Source: Acidobacteriota bacterium (lineage in GTDB: Bacteria > Acidobacteriota > Terriglobia > 2-12-FULL-54-10). From it: a stretch of DNA of 64,000 bases. The notes beneath the pieces were generated by a model. That model did no database searches. It saw nothing but the letters and a program-made list of their open reading frames with translations, and was not told the origin of the DNA. The position numbers and the translations under genes were made by a program. Below, in pieces: positions 36,144 through 45,020 of the stretch. Numbering within the stretch: the first letter of the stretch is position 1; every line of letters starts with the position of its first letter. The stretch is taken from contig JACPPJ010000080.1 in assembly GCA_016191085.1 (NCBI GenBank), forward strand, positions 1 to 64,000, read 5' to 3'.

Positions 36144-37142
36144 TCACTGCTTCACAGGGGTGGCACTCTGATAGGCCATCCGCTTCAAAGTCTGGATGCG
36201 CTTCCACATCGGCGGATGGGTGGCCAGCAGGTCGGCGAAAAACCCTTCCCGTAGACCCAGCTTGCGGCCGAGCGGGTCCACGATGCAGAGGTGAGCCGTG
36301 CCTCTCTTAATTGAAGCAGTGGGTGCGGAGTCCGTTTCAATCTTGTGGAGAGCGTCAGCCAAAGCCCCGGGATTGCGCGTCAACTCCGCGGCACTGGCGT
36401 CAGCGAGGTATTCCCGTTCCCGGGAAACCGCCATTGCCAACATCTGCGCGGCAAACGGAGCCAGAATGACCGCCGCCAGCCACAGCACCAGGAAGATGAT
36501 GTTGCCGCCGCCCTTACCCTTGCGCGATGACGAGCGGCCGCTGCTGACACCGGAACGCATTGCCCGCTTGGCCCAATCGCTTAAGAGGACCACCGCGCCG
36601 GCCAGCGCCGCGATGGTCGTCATCAGACGAACGTCGAGGTTGCGGATGTGGCTCATCTCATGTGCGATGACGGCTTGCAGTTCCTCCCGATCCATCTTGT
36701 TCAGCAGCCCTTGGGTCACCGCAATAGAGGAGTGCTCCGCATCACGCCCGGTGGCGAAGGCATTCGGGTCTCCATCAGGAATCACGTAGACCTGTGGCAT
36801 CGGCAGCCCCGAAGCGATGCTCATCTCTTCCACAACATTAAGGAGTTGCCGGTAACTCTCGTCCGAGCGGCTGTACTCCAGCCGCAATGCCCCAGCCGAG
36901 GATAGGATCGCTTGGTCTCCAAATCGGGAGCCCCACCATGCCCATCCCGAGGAGAACAGGATCGCGCAAATCGTCGCTAAGGGAAATGAGATGGGACTGC
37001 GAGCATCCGGGTTTTTCCAAGGATCGTAGCCCAAATAGAAGTGATCGAATCCCAGCCCGAGAAAGGCGAAGAAGGCGATGAACAAAGTAGTGATCCAAAG
37101 CGTCTTGCGGCGGTTGGCTTGCTGCTGCTGGTAGATGTTCAT
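36144..37142 (-). CDS. M48 family membrane metalloprotease (HtpX-like)
   Basis: A 332-residue integral membrane zinc protease. N-terminal helices (TLWITTLFIAFFAFLGLGF, FPLATICAILFSSGWAWW) precede the zinc motif HEMSH in ELQAVIAHEMSHIRN. The third ligand Glu is in EREYLADASAAEL. PDGDPNAFATGRD is the M48 substrate-cleft motif. It is followed in the opposite genomic direction by lemA, a common pairing. It probably degrades misfolded membrane proteins. Confidence 0.92.
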   Translation of the reverse strand: MNIYQQQQANRRKTLWITTLFIAFFAFLGLGFDHFYLGYDPWKNPDARSPISFPLATICAILFSSGWAWWGSRFGDQAILSSAGALRLEYSRSDESYRQLLNVVEEMSIASGLPMPQVYVIPDGDPNAFATGRDAEHSSIAVTQGLLNKMDREELQAVIAHEMSHIRNLDVRLMTTIAALAGAVVLLSDWAKRAMRSGVSSGRSSSRKGKGGGNIIFLVLWLAAVILAPFAAQMLAMAVSREREYLADASAAELTRNPGALADALHKIETDSAPTASIKRGTAHLCIVDPLGRKLGLREGFFADLLATHPPMWKRIQTLKRMAYQSATPVKQ

Positions 37143-37197
37143 GGTTGCGGAAAGACCGGGCTGCGAAGACGAGCGCGGCGGAGCCGAACATCACCAT

Positions 37198-37758
37198 TTA
37201 TTTCTTCAGTGACAGGTCTACCGTGGGGACTTCGCGCTCGGCCGCTAGGGTAATTTCAAACAGCTCGGCGGACTGGAAGCGGAACATCCCGGCAATGACG
37301 CTGCTCGGAAACACCTGTTGGGCGGTGTTGAACTGCGTCGCAATATCGTTGTAGAACTGCCGTGCGAAGCTGATCTTGTTTTCGGTGGAGGTCAACTCCT
37401 CCTGCAGTTGCCGGACGTTTTCACTGGAGCGCAATTGGGGGTACTGCTCGACGACCACAAAGAACTTGGAGAGCGCATCGCTCAGCGCACTTTCCTTCGC
37501 CGCGGCATCGGCAGTCCCGTGGGCCGACATGGCTGCGCTGCGCGCTGCAACCACGCGTTCCAAGGTTTCGCGCTCAAACTCCATAATGCCCTTCACCGTG
37601 CTCACCAGGTTGGGAATCAGGTCATGGCGGCGCTTCAGTTGCACGTCAATTTGCTTCCAGCCGTTCTGCACCTGATTTCGCAGTTTGATGAGACTGTTAT
37701 ATGTGAGGGTCACCCACAGCACCAGAGCGGCTATGATCGCTAGAACCAGCAAGGCCAT
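37198..37758 (-). CDS. LemA family protein
   Basis: The 186-residue product has an N-terminal anchor (LLVLAIIAALVLWVTLTYNSLI) and the LemA helix bundle: NQVQNGWKQIDVQLKRRHDLIPNLVSTVKG, SENVRQLQEELTSTENKISFARQFYNDIATQFN and FRFQSAELFEI. It reads into the M48 protease gene (55-base gap), as in many bacteria. The molecular role of LemA is unclear. Confidence 0.94.
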   Translation of the reverse strand: MALLVLAIIAALVLWVTLTYNSLIKLRNQVQNGWKQIDVQLKRRHDLIPNLVSTVKGIMEFERETLERVVAARSAAMSAHGTADAAAKESALSDALSKFFVVVEQYPQLRSSENVRQLQEELTSTENKISFARQFYNDIATQFNTAQQVFPSSVIAGMFRFQSAELFEITLAAEREVPTVDLSLKK

Positions 37759-37903
37759 GAATGGGTTCCTTTCTTGCGTAGCTTACCCATGCTTCTGATC
37801 GCGAAGATTATACTCCCAAGAGCTTCCGTTTCAACGGCGACTTTCCGCGAACGGTCAACTCCGTCACATGTCGCATTGCGGTAGCGCATGACACCGCGCA
37901 GCC

Positions 37904-39076
37904 TTACGAGGCTATTGCGTGCAGGAAGCTTGCGCCATGCTGCAGGTGCAGCTCGAAATTTTCAGCTACGGTCTGCCCGATATCGGCCAGAGTCTGTCGG
38001 GTGCCAAGGTTAACGCCCGCTCGCGCCTTCTTGCCGTAGGCCAGAATCGGCACATATTCGCGCGAGTGATCCGTTGAAGCAGTAGTGGGATCGCAGCCGT
38101 GGTCGGCTGTGATCAAGAGCAGGTCGCGGTCGCTCATGCGTTCCAGGAGTTCGCTAAGTTGAGCGTCGAACTCTTCCAGAGCCCGCGCGTAGCCTTCCAC
38201 ATCGTTGCGGTGTCCGTACAGCATGTCGAAATCCACCAAGTTGGTGAATAGAAGTCCATCGCGGTGCTGGTCCATTGCTTGCATGGTCTTTCGCATCCCG
38301 TCAGTGTTGCCATCCATCAGGACATAGTCGCTCAACCCTCGCCCGCAAAAGATGTCCCGAATCTTACCGACGCCATAAGTGAAGATTCCCGCTTGCTGCA
38401 AACAGTCGAGCAGGCCGCCCCGCGGCGGCTCGATGGCGTAGTCATGGCGGTTTCCGGTACGACGAAAATCCCCCGGCTGGCCGATAAACGGACGCGCGAT
38501 GACGCGCCCCACGCGGTGCTCGCCTTGCAAAATGTCGCGCGCGATCTGACACATGCGGTAAAGCTCCTGTAAAGGAATCACCTGTTCGTGCGCGGCGATC
38601 TGGAAGACGCTGTCGGCCGACGTATACACAATCGGGTATCCAGTGCGCATGTGCTCCGCGCCCAGTTGCTCGATGATCTCAGTACCAGACGCGGTATAGT
38701 TGCCGAGCGTTTTTCGTCCGATCGCCGACTCGAACGTGTTCATCACTTCCGCAGGAAAGCCGTTCGGATAGGTAGGAAACGCCGTTTCAAGGATCAGACC
38801 GGCCATTTCCCAATGGCCGGTCGTAGTGTCCTTGCCTTTCGAGGCCAGAGCCGCTCTGCCGTAAGCACCCATAGGGCTGTCCGACGGGTTGAGATTTGGT
38901 AACGGTGCAATGTTGGCCAGACCGAGCCTGACCAGCATAGGTAACCGGCACGGTCGCACGCGGTTGATATTGCCGAGCGTATCACTGCCTTCGTCGCCGT
39001 ACTCGGCGGCATCGGGCATGGCGCCGATACCTACGCTATCCATCACGATCAAAATGACTCGATGAAATTTGACCAT
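37904..39076 (-). CDS. deoB: Phosphopentomutase
   Basis: DeoB converts (deoxy)ribose-1-phosphate to the 5-phosphate in nucleoside salvage. It is an alkaline phosphatase-superfamily enzyme with two Mn sites. [16 protein letters not shown] supplies the first Asp, [14 protein letters not shown] the catalytic Thr, and [26 protein letters not shown] the remaining ligands. Its 390 residues match the family. It is monocistronic and divergent from the next gene. Confidence 0.96.
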   Translation of the reverse strand: MVKFHRVILIVMDSVGIGAMPDAAEYGDEGSDTLGNINRVRPCRLPMLVRLGLANIAPLPNLNPSDSPMGAYGRAALASKGKDTTTGHWEMAGLILETAFPTYPNGFPAEVMNTFESAIGRKTLGNYTASGTEIIEQLGAEHMRTGYPIVYTSADSVFQIAAHEQVIPLQELYRMCQIARDILQGEHRVGRVIARPFIGQPGDFRRTGNRHDYAIEPPRGGLLDCLQQAGIFTYGVGKIRDIFCGRGLSDYVLMDGNTDGMRKTMQAMDQHRDGLLFTNLVDFDMLYGHRNDVEGYARALEEFDAQLSELLERMSDRDLLLITADHGCDPTTASTDHSREYVPILAYGKKARAGVNLGTRQTLADIGQTVAENFELHLQHGASFLHAIAS

Positions 39077-39209
39077 CGGCAGCCCCCGTTGGCGTCAAAG
39101 GGAACACATCCTAGCAGAAATCTAACACACAAACCACCGCCCACTCACTCTTGACAATCCCCGCATCGCTCGATACTGTCGCTACTGATTGCGACTGGAG
39201 GAACGTAGA

Positions 39210-40010
39210 GTGCCGCGCAGCATAGTGACTTTGACCTCTGATTTCGGCCTCACCGACGCCTATGCTGGCGTAATGAAAGGTGTGATCCTGAGCATCAACC
39301 CGGAAGTGGACGTAGTGGACATCACTCACGACGTGAGACCCTACGACCTGCTCGAAGGCGCCCTCGCCATCTCGCAAACGTACAGATATTTTCCGCCGCG
39401 GACGATTCACATGGTGATTGTGGATCCGGGAGTCGGCTCGGCGCGCCGTCCGCTGCTGGTGTCGGCGGCCAATCAATACTTCATCGCGCCGGACAACGGG
39501 GTGCTCTCGCTGGTATATGCTCGCGAGGAGGATGTGACGGTTCGCCACATCACGGCCGCGCATTATTTCCTGGAACCGGTCAGCCACACGTTTCACGGAC
39601 GGGACATCTTCGCTCCTACCGCGGGATGGTTGAGCCGCCATGTGGAAACGGAAAAATTCGGGGATATCGTCACCGACCATGTTCGCTTCACATTTCCTCA
39701 ACCCAAGAAAGTAAACGAGCGATTGCTCAAGGGCGTAGTGTTGCGCGTGGACCGCTTCGGCAACTTGATGACCAACGTCACCCCAGCCGACGTTCCACAG
39801 TTGTTCGGCGAGAACCCACCTGCATTCAAGGTTATCGTCGGCAAGACCGAAATCACACGTATGTTCACCGCTTACTCGCAAGGGGCTCCCGGCGAGGTTT
39901 TTGCAATCCTGGGCAGCTCGGGATATCTGGAGATTGTCAGTTACCGTGCGTCTGCCGCACAGACGCTCACGGTGGGTAAAGGCGCGGAGGTAGGCGTGGT
40001 TTTCGCGTAA
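39210..40010 (+). CDS. SAM hydroxide adenosyltransferase (DUF62 family)
   Basis: The 266-residue protein is of the fluorinase/chlorinase fold. It contains TLTSDFGLTDAYAGVMKG, DPGVGSARRPLLV, FIAPDNGVLS and FHGRDIFAPTAGWLS. Housekeeping members hydrolyse SAM to adenosine and methionine with hydroxide. GTG at 39210 follows GGAGGA and is chosen over an in-frame TTG at 39189 that precedes that site. Confidence 0.9.
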   Translation: MPRSIVTLTSDFGLTDAYAGVMKGVILSINPEVDVVDITHDVRPYDLLEGALAISQTYRYFPPRTIHMVIVDPGVGSARRPLLVSAANQYFIAPDNGVLSLVYAREEDVTVRHITAAHYFLEPVSHTFHGRDIFAPTAGWLSRHVETEKFGDIVTDHVRFTFPQPKKVNERLLKGVVLRVDRFGNLMTNVTPADVPQLFGENPPAFKVIVGKTEITRMFTAYSQGAPGEVFAILGSSGYLEIVSYRASAAQTLTVGKGAEVGVVFA

Positions 40011-40038
40011 TTACGGGTAGCCACCGGAGGACTGAGTT

Positions 40039-40311
40039 ATGGAAGAACGTGACTTTTACACCGAGTCCGAAGCGAACCACCCTGCAACGCTCTCCTGCCC
40101 GTTCTGCCGCACTGCTGAAACTTATGACCTGAAATGGATCGTGCGCAAGAAAAAGGATTCTCTCCCCTCGCGCGCCAACTCCGACGATAAAGCGCGGTTC
40201 GCCCACGCGCGCTCTTACATGGTGCGCAAAGACGACGTGGCGTTCTGCAAAAATATGCGCTGCCGCAAGCGCTTTGAAGTTTCCGGAATACAGTCGGTCG
40301 TCTTGTTATAA
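40039..40311 (+). CDS. Hypothetical zinc-ribbon-like protein
   Basis: A 90-residue basic protein with a CPFC motif near residue 20 and CKNMRC near residue 70, spaced like a split zinc ribbon. The central segment (KWIVRKKKDSLPSRANSDDKARF) is rich in Lys/Arg. ACCGGAGGACTGAGTT precedes the ATG. It follows the SAM hydrolase gene by 28 bases and may be cotranscribed. No family recognised; nucleic-acid binding is a guess. Confidence 0.65.
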   Translation: MEERDFYTESEANHPATLSCPFCRTAETYDLKWIVRKKKDSLPSRANSDDKARFAHARSYMVRKDDVAFCKNMRCRKRFEVSGIQSVVLL

Positions 40312-40330
40312 AACCTTTCCATGCATGCCA

Positions 40331-40437
40331 GAGGTAGCCACGGCGAGCGTTTTTCCTCGCCGTGGGTTTGTCGCTCGTATTGAAAAGCCCACGACGAAAA
40401 CTACGTTCGTCGCGGCTACTCATCCAAATCAACTCAG
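40331..40437. repeat. Two REP-like palindromes upstream of the PAS operon
   Basis: CCACGGCGAG (40338-40347) and CTCGCCGTGG (40356-40365) form a perfect 10-bp stem in the frame GGTAGCCACGG...CCGTGGGTTTGT, as at 5658-5682. A second, imperfect palindrome GCCCACGACGAA...TTCGTCGCGGC follows in the rest of the interval. The remaining spacer to 40582 contains GGGG-AAATA-CCCC near 40450-40463. Confidence 0.6.
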
Positions 40438-40582
40438 GTAAATCCCTTAGGGGAAATACCCCAGTATCAAGTTTGCGCAACCGCCGGTAAGATTCACGGG
40501 AGTCCTGCATTCTGTGATGCGTTTTCCTCTTCCTCACGCCGGGCTAGATTGACACAACATTATCAAAGCAAGGGGTTCCTGC

Positions 40583-42964
40583 ATGTCCTCAGCAACTCAC
40601 CGCGCACCCGCTGCTGATCAGGGGCGGCCGCTGCACCAGAGCGATTCGCTCACCGCTCTGCTCGCCTCCATCGTGAATTCTTCCGACGACGCCATTATCG
40701 GCAAGACCCCCGATGGCGTCATCACAAGCTGGAATCGGGCCGCCGAGCGAATGTATGGATACACGGCGGAAGAAGTCATCGGCAAACCGATCTCCATCCT
40801 GATTTCCCCGGACCGGCCCAAGGAGATGGAAGAGATTCTGGCCCGGATTCGCAGCGGTGGCCGCGTGGAGCATTACCTATCGGTGCGCGTCCGCAAGGAC
40901 GGCGAGACCATCCCGGTTTCTGTCACCGTATCGCCGATGCACAACAGCAACGGCGATCTGATCGGCGCTTCCTCCATTGCGCGCGATATTACCGACCGGC
41001 AACGCGCCATGGAGAGCGATTCGCATCTGGCGTTGCTGGCATCCATCGTGAACTCTTCCGATGACGCCATTATCGGCAAGACCCTGGAAGGCATCATCAC
41101 AAGCTGGAACCGGGCCGCCGAGGAGATGTACGGTTACACTGCCGACGAAGTTGTCGGCAAGCCCATCTCGACGCTCACCCACCGGGACCGGCCCGACGAG
41201 ATGGAGAACATTCTCGCCAGGATCCGCAGCGGCGGCCGCGTGGAGCACTACGAAACATTGCGCGTGCGCAAGGACGGCAAGGCGATTGCCGTCTCCCTCA
41301 CCGTATCGCCCATGCACGACAGCAAGGGCAACCTGATCGGCGTCTCCTCCATTGCCCGCGACATCACAGAACGAAAGCGCGCCGACGAGCGCCTGCGCGC
41401 CGCCTCGGAATATGCGCGCAGCCTGATTGAGGCCTCGCTCGATCCCTTGGTTACCATCAGTCCCGAAGGAAAGATCACCGACGTCAACGAGGCGACGGTG
41501 AAGGTGACCGGCGTCCCGCGCGAGAAGCTCATCGGAACCGACTTTTCGGATTACTTCACCGCGCCCGACCAGGCGCGCGAAGGCTATCAGGCGGTATTCT
41601 CGATAGGCTCGGTCACCGACTACCCGCTCACCATCCGCCACCGCGACGGCCGTCTTTCAGACGTACTTTACAACGCATCGGTATATAAGAATGCCGAGGG
41701 CAACGTGCTGGGAGTGTTCGCCGCGGCCCGCGATGTGACGGCGCAAAAGCAGGCCTCGCAATACGCCCGCAGCTTGATTGAAGCCTCGCTCGACCCGCTG
41801 GTCACTATCAGCCCGGAAGGAAAGATCACGGACGTGAACGAGGCCACCATCAAGGTCACCGGCGTCCATCGCGACAGGCTGATCGGGACCGACTTCTCGG
41901 ACTACTTCACGGAACCGGACAAGGCCCGCGAAGGCTACCAACAGGTCTTCGCCGAGGGATTCGTCACCGACTACCCGCTCACCATTCGACACCACGACGG
42001 CCGCCTTACGGACGTTCTTTACAACGCTTCGGTCTACAAAGACGCTCGCGGCAACGTGCTGGGCGTGTTCGCCGCGGCCCGCGACATGACGGCGCAAAAA
42101 CAGGCCTCGCAATACGCGCGGAGCTTGATCGAAGCCTCGCTCGACCCGCTGGTCACCATCAGCCCCGCGGGAAAAATTACGGACGTTAACGCAGCTTCGG
42201 CGGAGGTCACCGGCGTTCCCCGGGAGAAACTGATCGGAGCCGACTTTTCGGATTACTTTACGGAACCGGAAAAAGCGCGCGAAGGCTACAAACAGGTGTT
42301 CAAGAAAGGCGCTGTGTCCGATTACCCGTTGACAATTCTTCACCGGGATGGCAAGCTGACCGACGTTCTCTATAACGCTTCAGTCTACAAAGACGCACGC
42401 GGGAACGTGCTGGGCGTGTTCGCCGCAGCCCGCGACGTAACGGCTCAAAAGCAGGCTTCGCAATACGCGCGCAGTTTGGTTGAAGCGTCGCTCGACCCGC
42501 TGGTCACCATCAGCCCGGAAGGAAAAATCACGGACGTAAATGAGGCAACCATCCGGGTCACCGGTGTGCCGCGCGAAAAGCTGATCGGGACTGACTTCTC
42601 GGACTACTTCACGCAGCCGGAGAAAGCGCGCGAAGGCTATCAGCAGGTCTTCTCAAAAGGGTTCGTTACCGACTACCCGCTCACCATTCGTCATCGCAAT
42701 GGCAAGCAGACCAACGTTCTTTACAACGCTTCGGTGTACAAGGACGTGGGAGGCAACGTGCTGGGCGTGTTCGCGGCCGCTCGCGACGTGACCGCGCAAC
42801 GACAAGCCGAGGCCGAAGTTGCCGAGCAGCGCACCAAAGAGCTGGAACGTCTCGCTGAGCTGGAGCGCTTCCAGCGGCTCACCGTCGGCCGCGAGCTCAA
42901 GATGATCGAATTGAAGCGGGAGATTGAAGAACTGCGCCGTACGACCCCAGGGGGGATAAGTTAG
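40583..42964 (+). CDS. Six-PAS-domain sensor protein without catalytic output
   Basis: A 793-residue soluble protein made of six PAS domains. PAS1-2 (residues about 20-270) share LLASIVNSSDDAIIGKT, SWNRAAExMYGYTAxEVxGKPIS and end ARDIT-(D/E)-R. PAS3-6 are four near-identical 117-residue units from ASxYARSL(I/V)EASLDPLVTISP to FAAARDVTAQKQ. A C-terminal coiled coil (ERLAELERFQRLTVGRELKMIELKREIEELRR) closes it. No kinase or cyclase domain is present, so it must signal through a partner. The next gene, four bases on, is a PAS-less histidine kinase. Confidence 0.9.
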   Translation: MSSATHRAPAADQGRPLHQSDSLTALLASIVNSSDDAIIGKTPDGVITSWNRAAERMYGYTAEEVIGKPISILISPDRPKEMEEILARIRSGGRVEHYLSVRVRKDGETIPVSVTVSPMHNSNGDLIGASSIARDITDRQRAMESDSHLALLASIVNSSDDAIIGKTLEGIITSWNRAAEEMYGYTADEVVGKPISTLTHRDRPDEMENILARIRSGGRVEHYETLRVRKDGKAIAVSLTVSPMHDSKGNLIGVSSIARDITERKRADERLRAASEYARSLIEASLDPLVTISPEGKITDVNEATVKVTGVPREKLIGTDFSDYFTAPDQAREGYQAVFSIGSVTDYPLTIRHRDGRLSDVLYNASVYKNAEGNVLGVFAAARDVTAQKQASQYARSLIEASLDPLVTISPEGKITDVNEATIKVTGVHRDRLIGTDFSDYFTEPDKAREGYQQVFAEGFVTDYPLTIRHHDGRLTDVLYNASVYKDARGNVLGVFAAARDMTAQKQASQYARSLIEASLDPLVTISPAGKITDVNAASAEVTGVPREKLIGADFSDYFTEPEKAREGYKQVFKKGAVSDYPLTILHRDGKLTDVLYNASVYKDARGNVLGVFAAARDVTAQKQASQYARSLVEASLDPLVTISPEGKITDVNEATIRVTGVPREKLIGTDFSDYFTQPEKAREGYQQVFSKGFVTDYPLTIRHRNGKQTNVLYNASVYKDVGGNVLGVFAAARDVTAQRQAEAEVAEQRTKELERLAELERFQRLTVGRELKMIELKREIEELRRTTPGGIS
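41402..42805 (+). repeat. Four tandem 351-bp repeats encoding PAS3-PAS6
   Basis: Units begin at 41402, 41753, 42104 and 42455, each exactly 351 bp (117 codons). They show long identical stretches at DNA level, such as those encoding SLIEASLDPLVTISP and GNVLGVFAAARD. The first unit differs most at its start (ASEYARS). Equal length and high identity point to recent in-frame duplication; the array could vary in copy number. Confidence 0.9.
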
Positions 42965-42968
42965 CCTG

Positions 42969-44171
42969 ATGACCCAGGTTTGGCACGACAGCACGGATCG
43001 ATACAGTTCGCCGGAAGATGTCCGCGAGCTTCACACATTCAGTCGTATGCGACAGACGACACAAGACACCGAAACTTATTCCTCAGACTACGCGCGTGCG
43101 ATTCTGAATATTCTGGAGGACTTCACCGACGAGCGCGGACGAATCAGCGACACGCAAAAAGCCATTCTGAATATTCTGGACGACTTCGGCGGCGAAAAGC
43201 AGCGGCTGGAGTATACTCAGAAGGCCGTACTCAACATCCTGGATGACTTCGGCGGCGAAAAATCCCGACTGGAACACACCCAGAAAGCGGTTCTGAACAT
43301 TCTGGAGGATTTTTCGGGTGAGAAGGAGCGCCTGGAAGCCACCCAGAAAGCCATGCTGAACCTGCTCGACGATTTCAACGCCGAGAAAGGCAAAGTCGAA
43401 GCCAGCAATGAAGGCCTGCGGCATGAGATCGCGGAGCGCCGCCAAGCCGAGCAGTCGCTGCTGGAGAAAAGCGAGGCGCTGATCCGTTCCAACGCCGAGC
43501 TGGAACAGTTCGCCTACGTCGCGTCGCATGACCTCCAGGAGCCTCTGCGAATGGTCTCCAGTTATATGCAGCTTTTCGCCGAGCGCTACCAGGGCAAGGT
43601 AGACGAGCGGGCGGACAAGTACATCCGCTACGCCGTGGAGGGCGCCAAACAGATGCAGTCGCTGATCGCGGGACTGCTGGAGTACTCCCGCGTCGGGCGA
43701 GAGCAGCACCTTACTCGCGTTGAGGCGGTGTCGGCGCTGGAACGCGCACTGAGTAACCTGGACTCCAGGATTCAGGAGAGTGGCGCAAGCGTTACGTACG
43801 ACCCCTTGCCGTTGGTGCACGCCGATTTTACACAGCTTGTACAGATCTTCCAAAACCTGATCAGCAACGCGATGAAATTTCGGAAGGCTGACGAGGAGCC
43901 GCACGTTCATATCAGCGCCACGGCGCAGGATCAGCGCTGGGTCTTCACCGTCGAGGATAATGGAATCGGCATAGCCCCGGAACATACTGAGAGAATCTTT
44001 GTGATATTCCAACGCCTTCATACCCGATCCGAATATCCGGGTACGGGTATAGGCCTCTCGGTTTGCAAAAAGGCAGTCGAGCGCCAGGGCGGCCGAATCT
44101 GGGTTGAAAGCGAGCCCGGGCTGGGATCCCGGTTCTGCTTCACTCTGCCGCAGCGTGAGGTGCCCTCGTGA
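42969..44171 (+). CDS. Sensor histidine kinase with five 21-residue N-terminal repeats
   Basis: A 400-residue cytoplasmic kinase. Residues 44-148 are five helical repeats of pattern A-(I/V/M)-LN-(I/L)-L-(E/D)-DF-x2-E, then (R/K)LE-x-TQK. After a linker helix comes HisKA with FAYVASHDLQEPLRMVSSYMQL (phospho-His in SHDLQEP). The ATPase has NLISNAMKF, VEDNGIGIAP and GTGIGLSVCKKAVERQGG. It lacks any sensor domain of its own and probably receives its input from the six-PAS protein encoded just upstream. The response regulator start (GTGA) overlaps its stop. Confidence 0.93.
   Translation: MTQVWHDSTDRYSSPEDVRELHTFSRMRQTTQDTETYSSDYARAILNILEDFTDERGRISDTQKAILNILDDFGGEKQRLEYTQKAVLNILDDFGGEKSRLEHTQKAVLNILEDFSGEKERLEATQKAMLNLLDDFNAEKGKVEASNEGLRHEIAERRQAEQSLLEKSEALIRSNAELEQFAYVASHDLQEPLRMVSSYMQLFAERYQGKVDERADKYIRYAVEGAKQMQSLIAGLLEYSRVGREQHLTRVEAVSALERALSNLDSRIQESGASVTYDPLPLVHADFTQLVQIFQNLISNAMKFRKADEEPHVHISATAQDQRWVFTVEDNGIGIAPEHTERIFVIFQRLHTRSEYPGTGIGLSVCKKAVERQGGRIWVESEPGLGSRFCFTLPQREVPS
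43098..43412 (+). repeat. Five tandem 63-bp repeats in the kinase gene
   Basis: Units start at 43098, 43161, 43224, 43287 and 43350, each 63 bp, encoding 21 residues (three heptads) with the core LNILDDFGGEK. Units 2 and 3 are nearly identical. A period of exactly three heptads keeps coiled-coil phase, so copy changes would lengthen a signalling helix without breaking register. Confidence 0.88.
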
Positions 44172-44671
44172 AGCCTCCTTCTCCTCCCTTCCACATTCTT
44201 TGTATCGAAGATAACCCAGGCGATGTAGAGCTGGTCCGAGAAGCTCTGAGCGAATTCCCCGTCGCGCTTGAGTTGACCACTGTCGCCAATGGCATTGATG
44301 CTCTCGCTTTTTGTCGGGCGCCAGGCAGTTGCGCCGATCTGATCCTGCTGGACCTGAATTTGCCCAAGATGGATGGCCGCGAGGTGCTGGCTCAGCTTAA
44401 GAATGACCCGACGCTGCGCCACATTCCCGTAGTGGTCATCACTTCGTCGGAGGCGGAGCGCGATCTGCTGCAAACGTACCAGTCGTATGCGAACTGCTAC
44501 GTCGCCAAGCCGGTAGACCTGCACGAGTTCTTCACCGTGGTGCAGGAAGTAGTTAAATTTTGGTTGCTACGGGCCAAGCTTCCCCCGCGGCCCGAGCACT
44601 GTGATGAAACGCGTGAATGGGATGTGGTAGGTGAAACGAACAATAAAAGTATTACTGATCGAAGACAATAA
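44168..44671 (+). CDS. Response regulator (receiver domain only, Rcp1-like)
   Basis: A 167-residue single-receiver protein starting at GTG 44168, overlapping the kinase stop. ILCIEDNPGDVELVREAL gives the acidic pocket, LILLDLNLPKMDG the phosphoacceptor Asp, VVITSS the Thr/Ser switch and YVAKPVDLHEF the Lys. The longer loop with CRAPG is typical of Rcp1-type regulators paired with phytochrome-like kinases having SHDLQEPLR boxes. No DNA-binding output. The C-terminal 30 residues overlap the next gene. Confidence 0.93.
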   Translation: MKPPSPPFHILCIEDNPGDVELVREALSEFPVALELTTVANGIDALAFCRAPGSCADLILLDLNLPKMDGREVLAQLKNDPTLRHIPVVVITSSEAERDLLQTYQSYANCYVAKPVDLHEFFTVVQEVVKFWLLRAKLPPRPEHCDETREWDVVGETNNKSITDRRQ

Positions 44672-45017
44672 CGCTGACGCGGATCTGCTCCACGAATTGC
44701 TCATCGAGAACAAACACAACCGCTTCTCGTTCGAGGTTGAACACGCCACGCGACTCTCCGCGGGCCTGAAGCGGATAGAGTCTGGGCAATTCGACATCGT
44801 CCTGTTGGACCTCTCCCTGCCGGATAGCTCAGGCCTGGAAACGCTCGCACGCGTCCACACCTTCTCTCCGCCAACGCCGGTGATTGTGGTCAGCGGATCA
44901 CTGGATCGGCAGATCGCCGTTCGCGCGTTATCCGCAGGTGCGAAAGATTATTTCGTTAAAGGACTAATCGACTCCTACTTGCTAGTGAAAGCGATCGTGC
45001 GCCAACTGAGGGGTTAA
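44631..45017 (+). CDS. Response regulator (receiver domain only)
   Basis: A 128-residue receiver from GTG 44631, inside the end of the previous gene (41-base overlap). VLLIEDNNADADLLHELL, FDIVLLDLSLPDSSG, VIVVSGS and KDYFVKG mark the pocket, phosphoacceptor, switch and Lys. The SLPD loop differs from the first regulator (NLPKMDG), suggesting a different partner. No output domain. Confidence 0.92.
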   Translation: MKRTIKVLLIEDNNADADLLHELLIENKHNRFSFEVEHATRLSAGLKRIESGQFDIVLLDLSLPDSSGLETLARVHTFSPPTPVIVVSGSLDRQIAVRALSAGAKDYFVKGLIDSYLLVKAIVRQLRG

Positions 45018-45020
45018 TGC

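Noticed and set aside
41402-42805. Tandem repeats considered as a CRISPR or satellite array
   Set aside because: The units are 351 bp, in frame and encode PAS domains. No short repeat-spacer array exists in the window.
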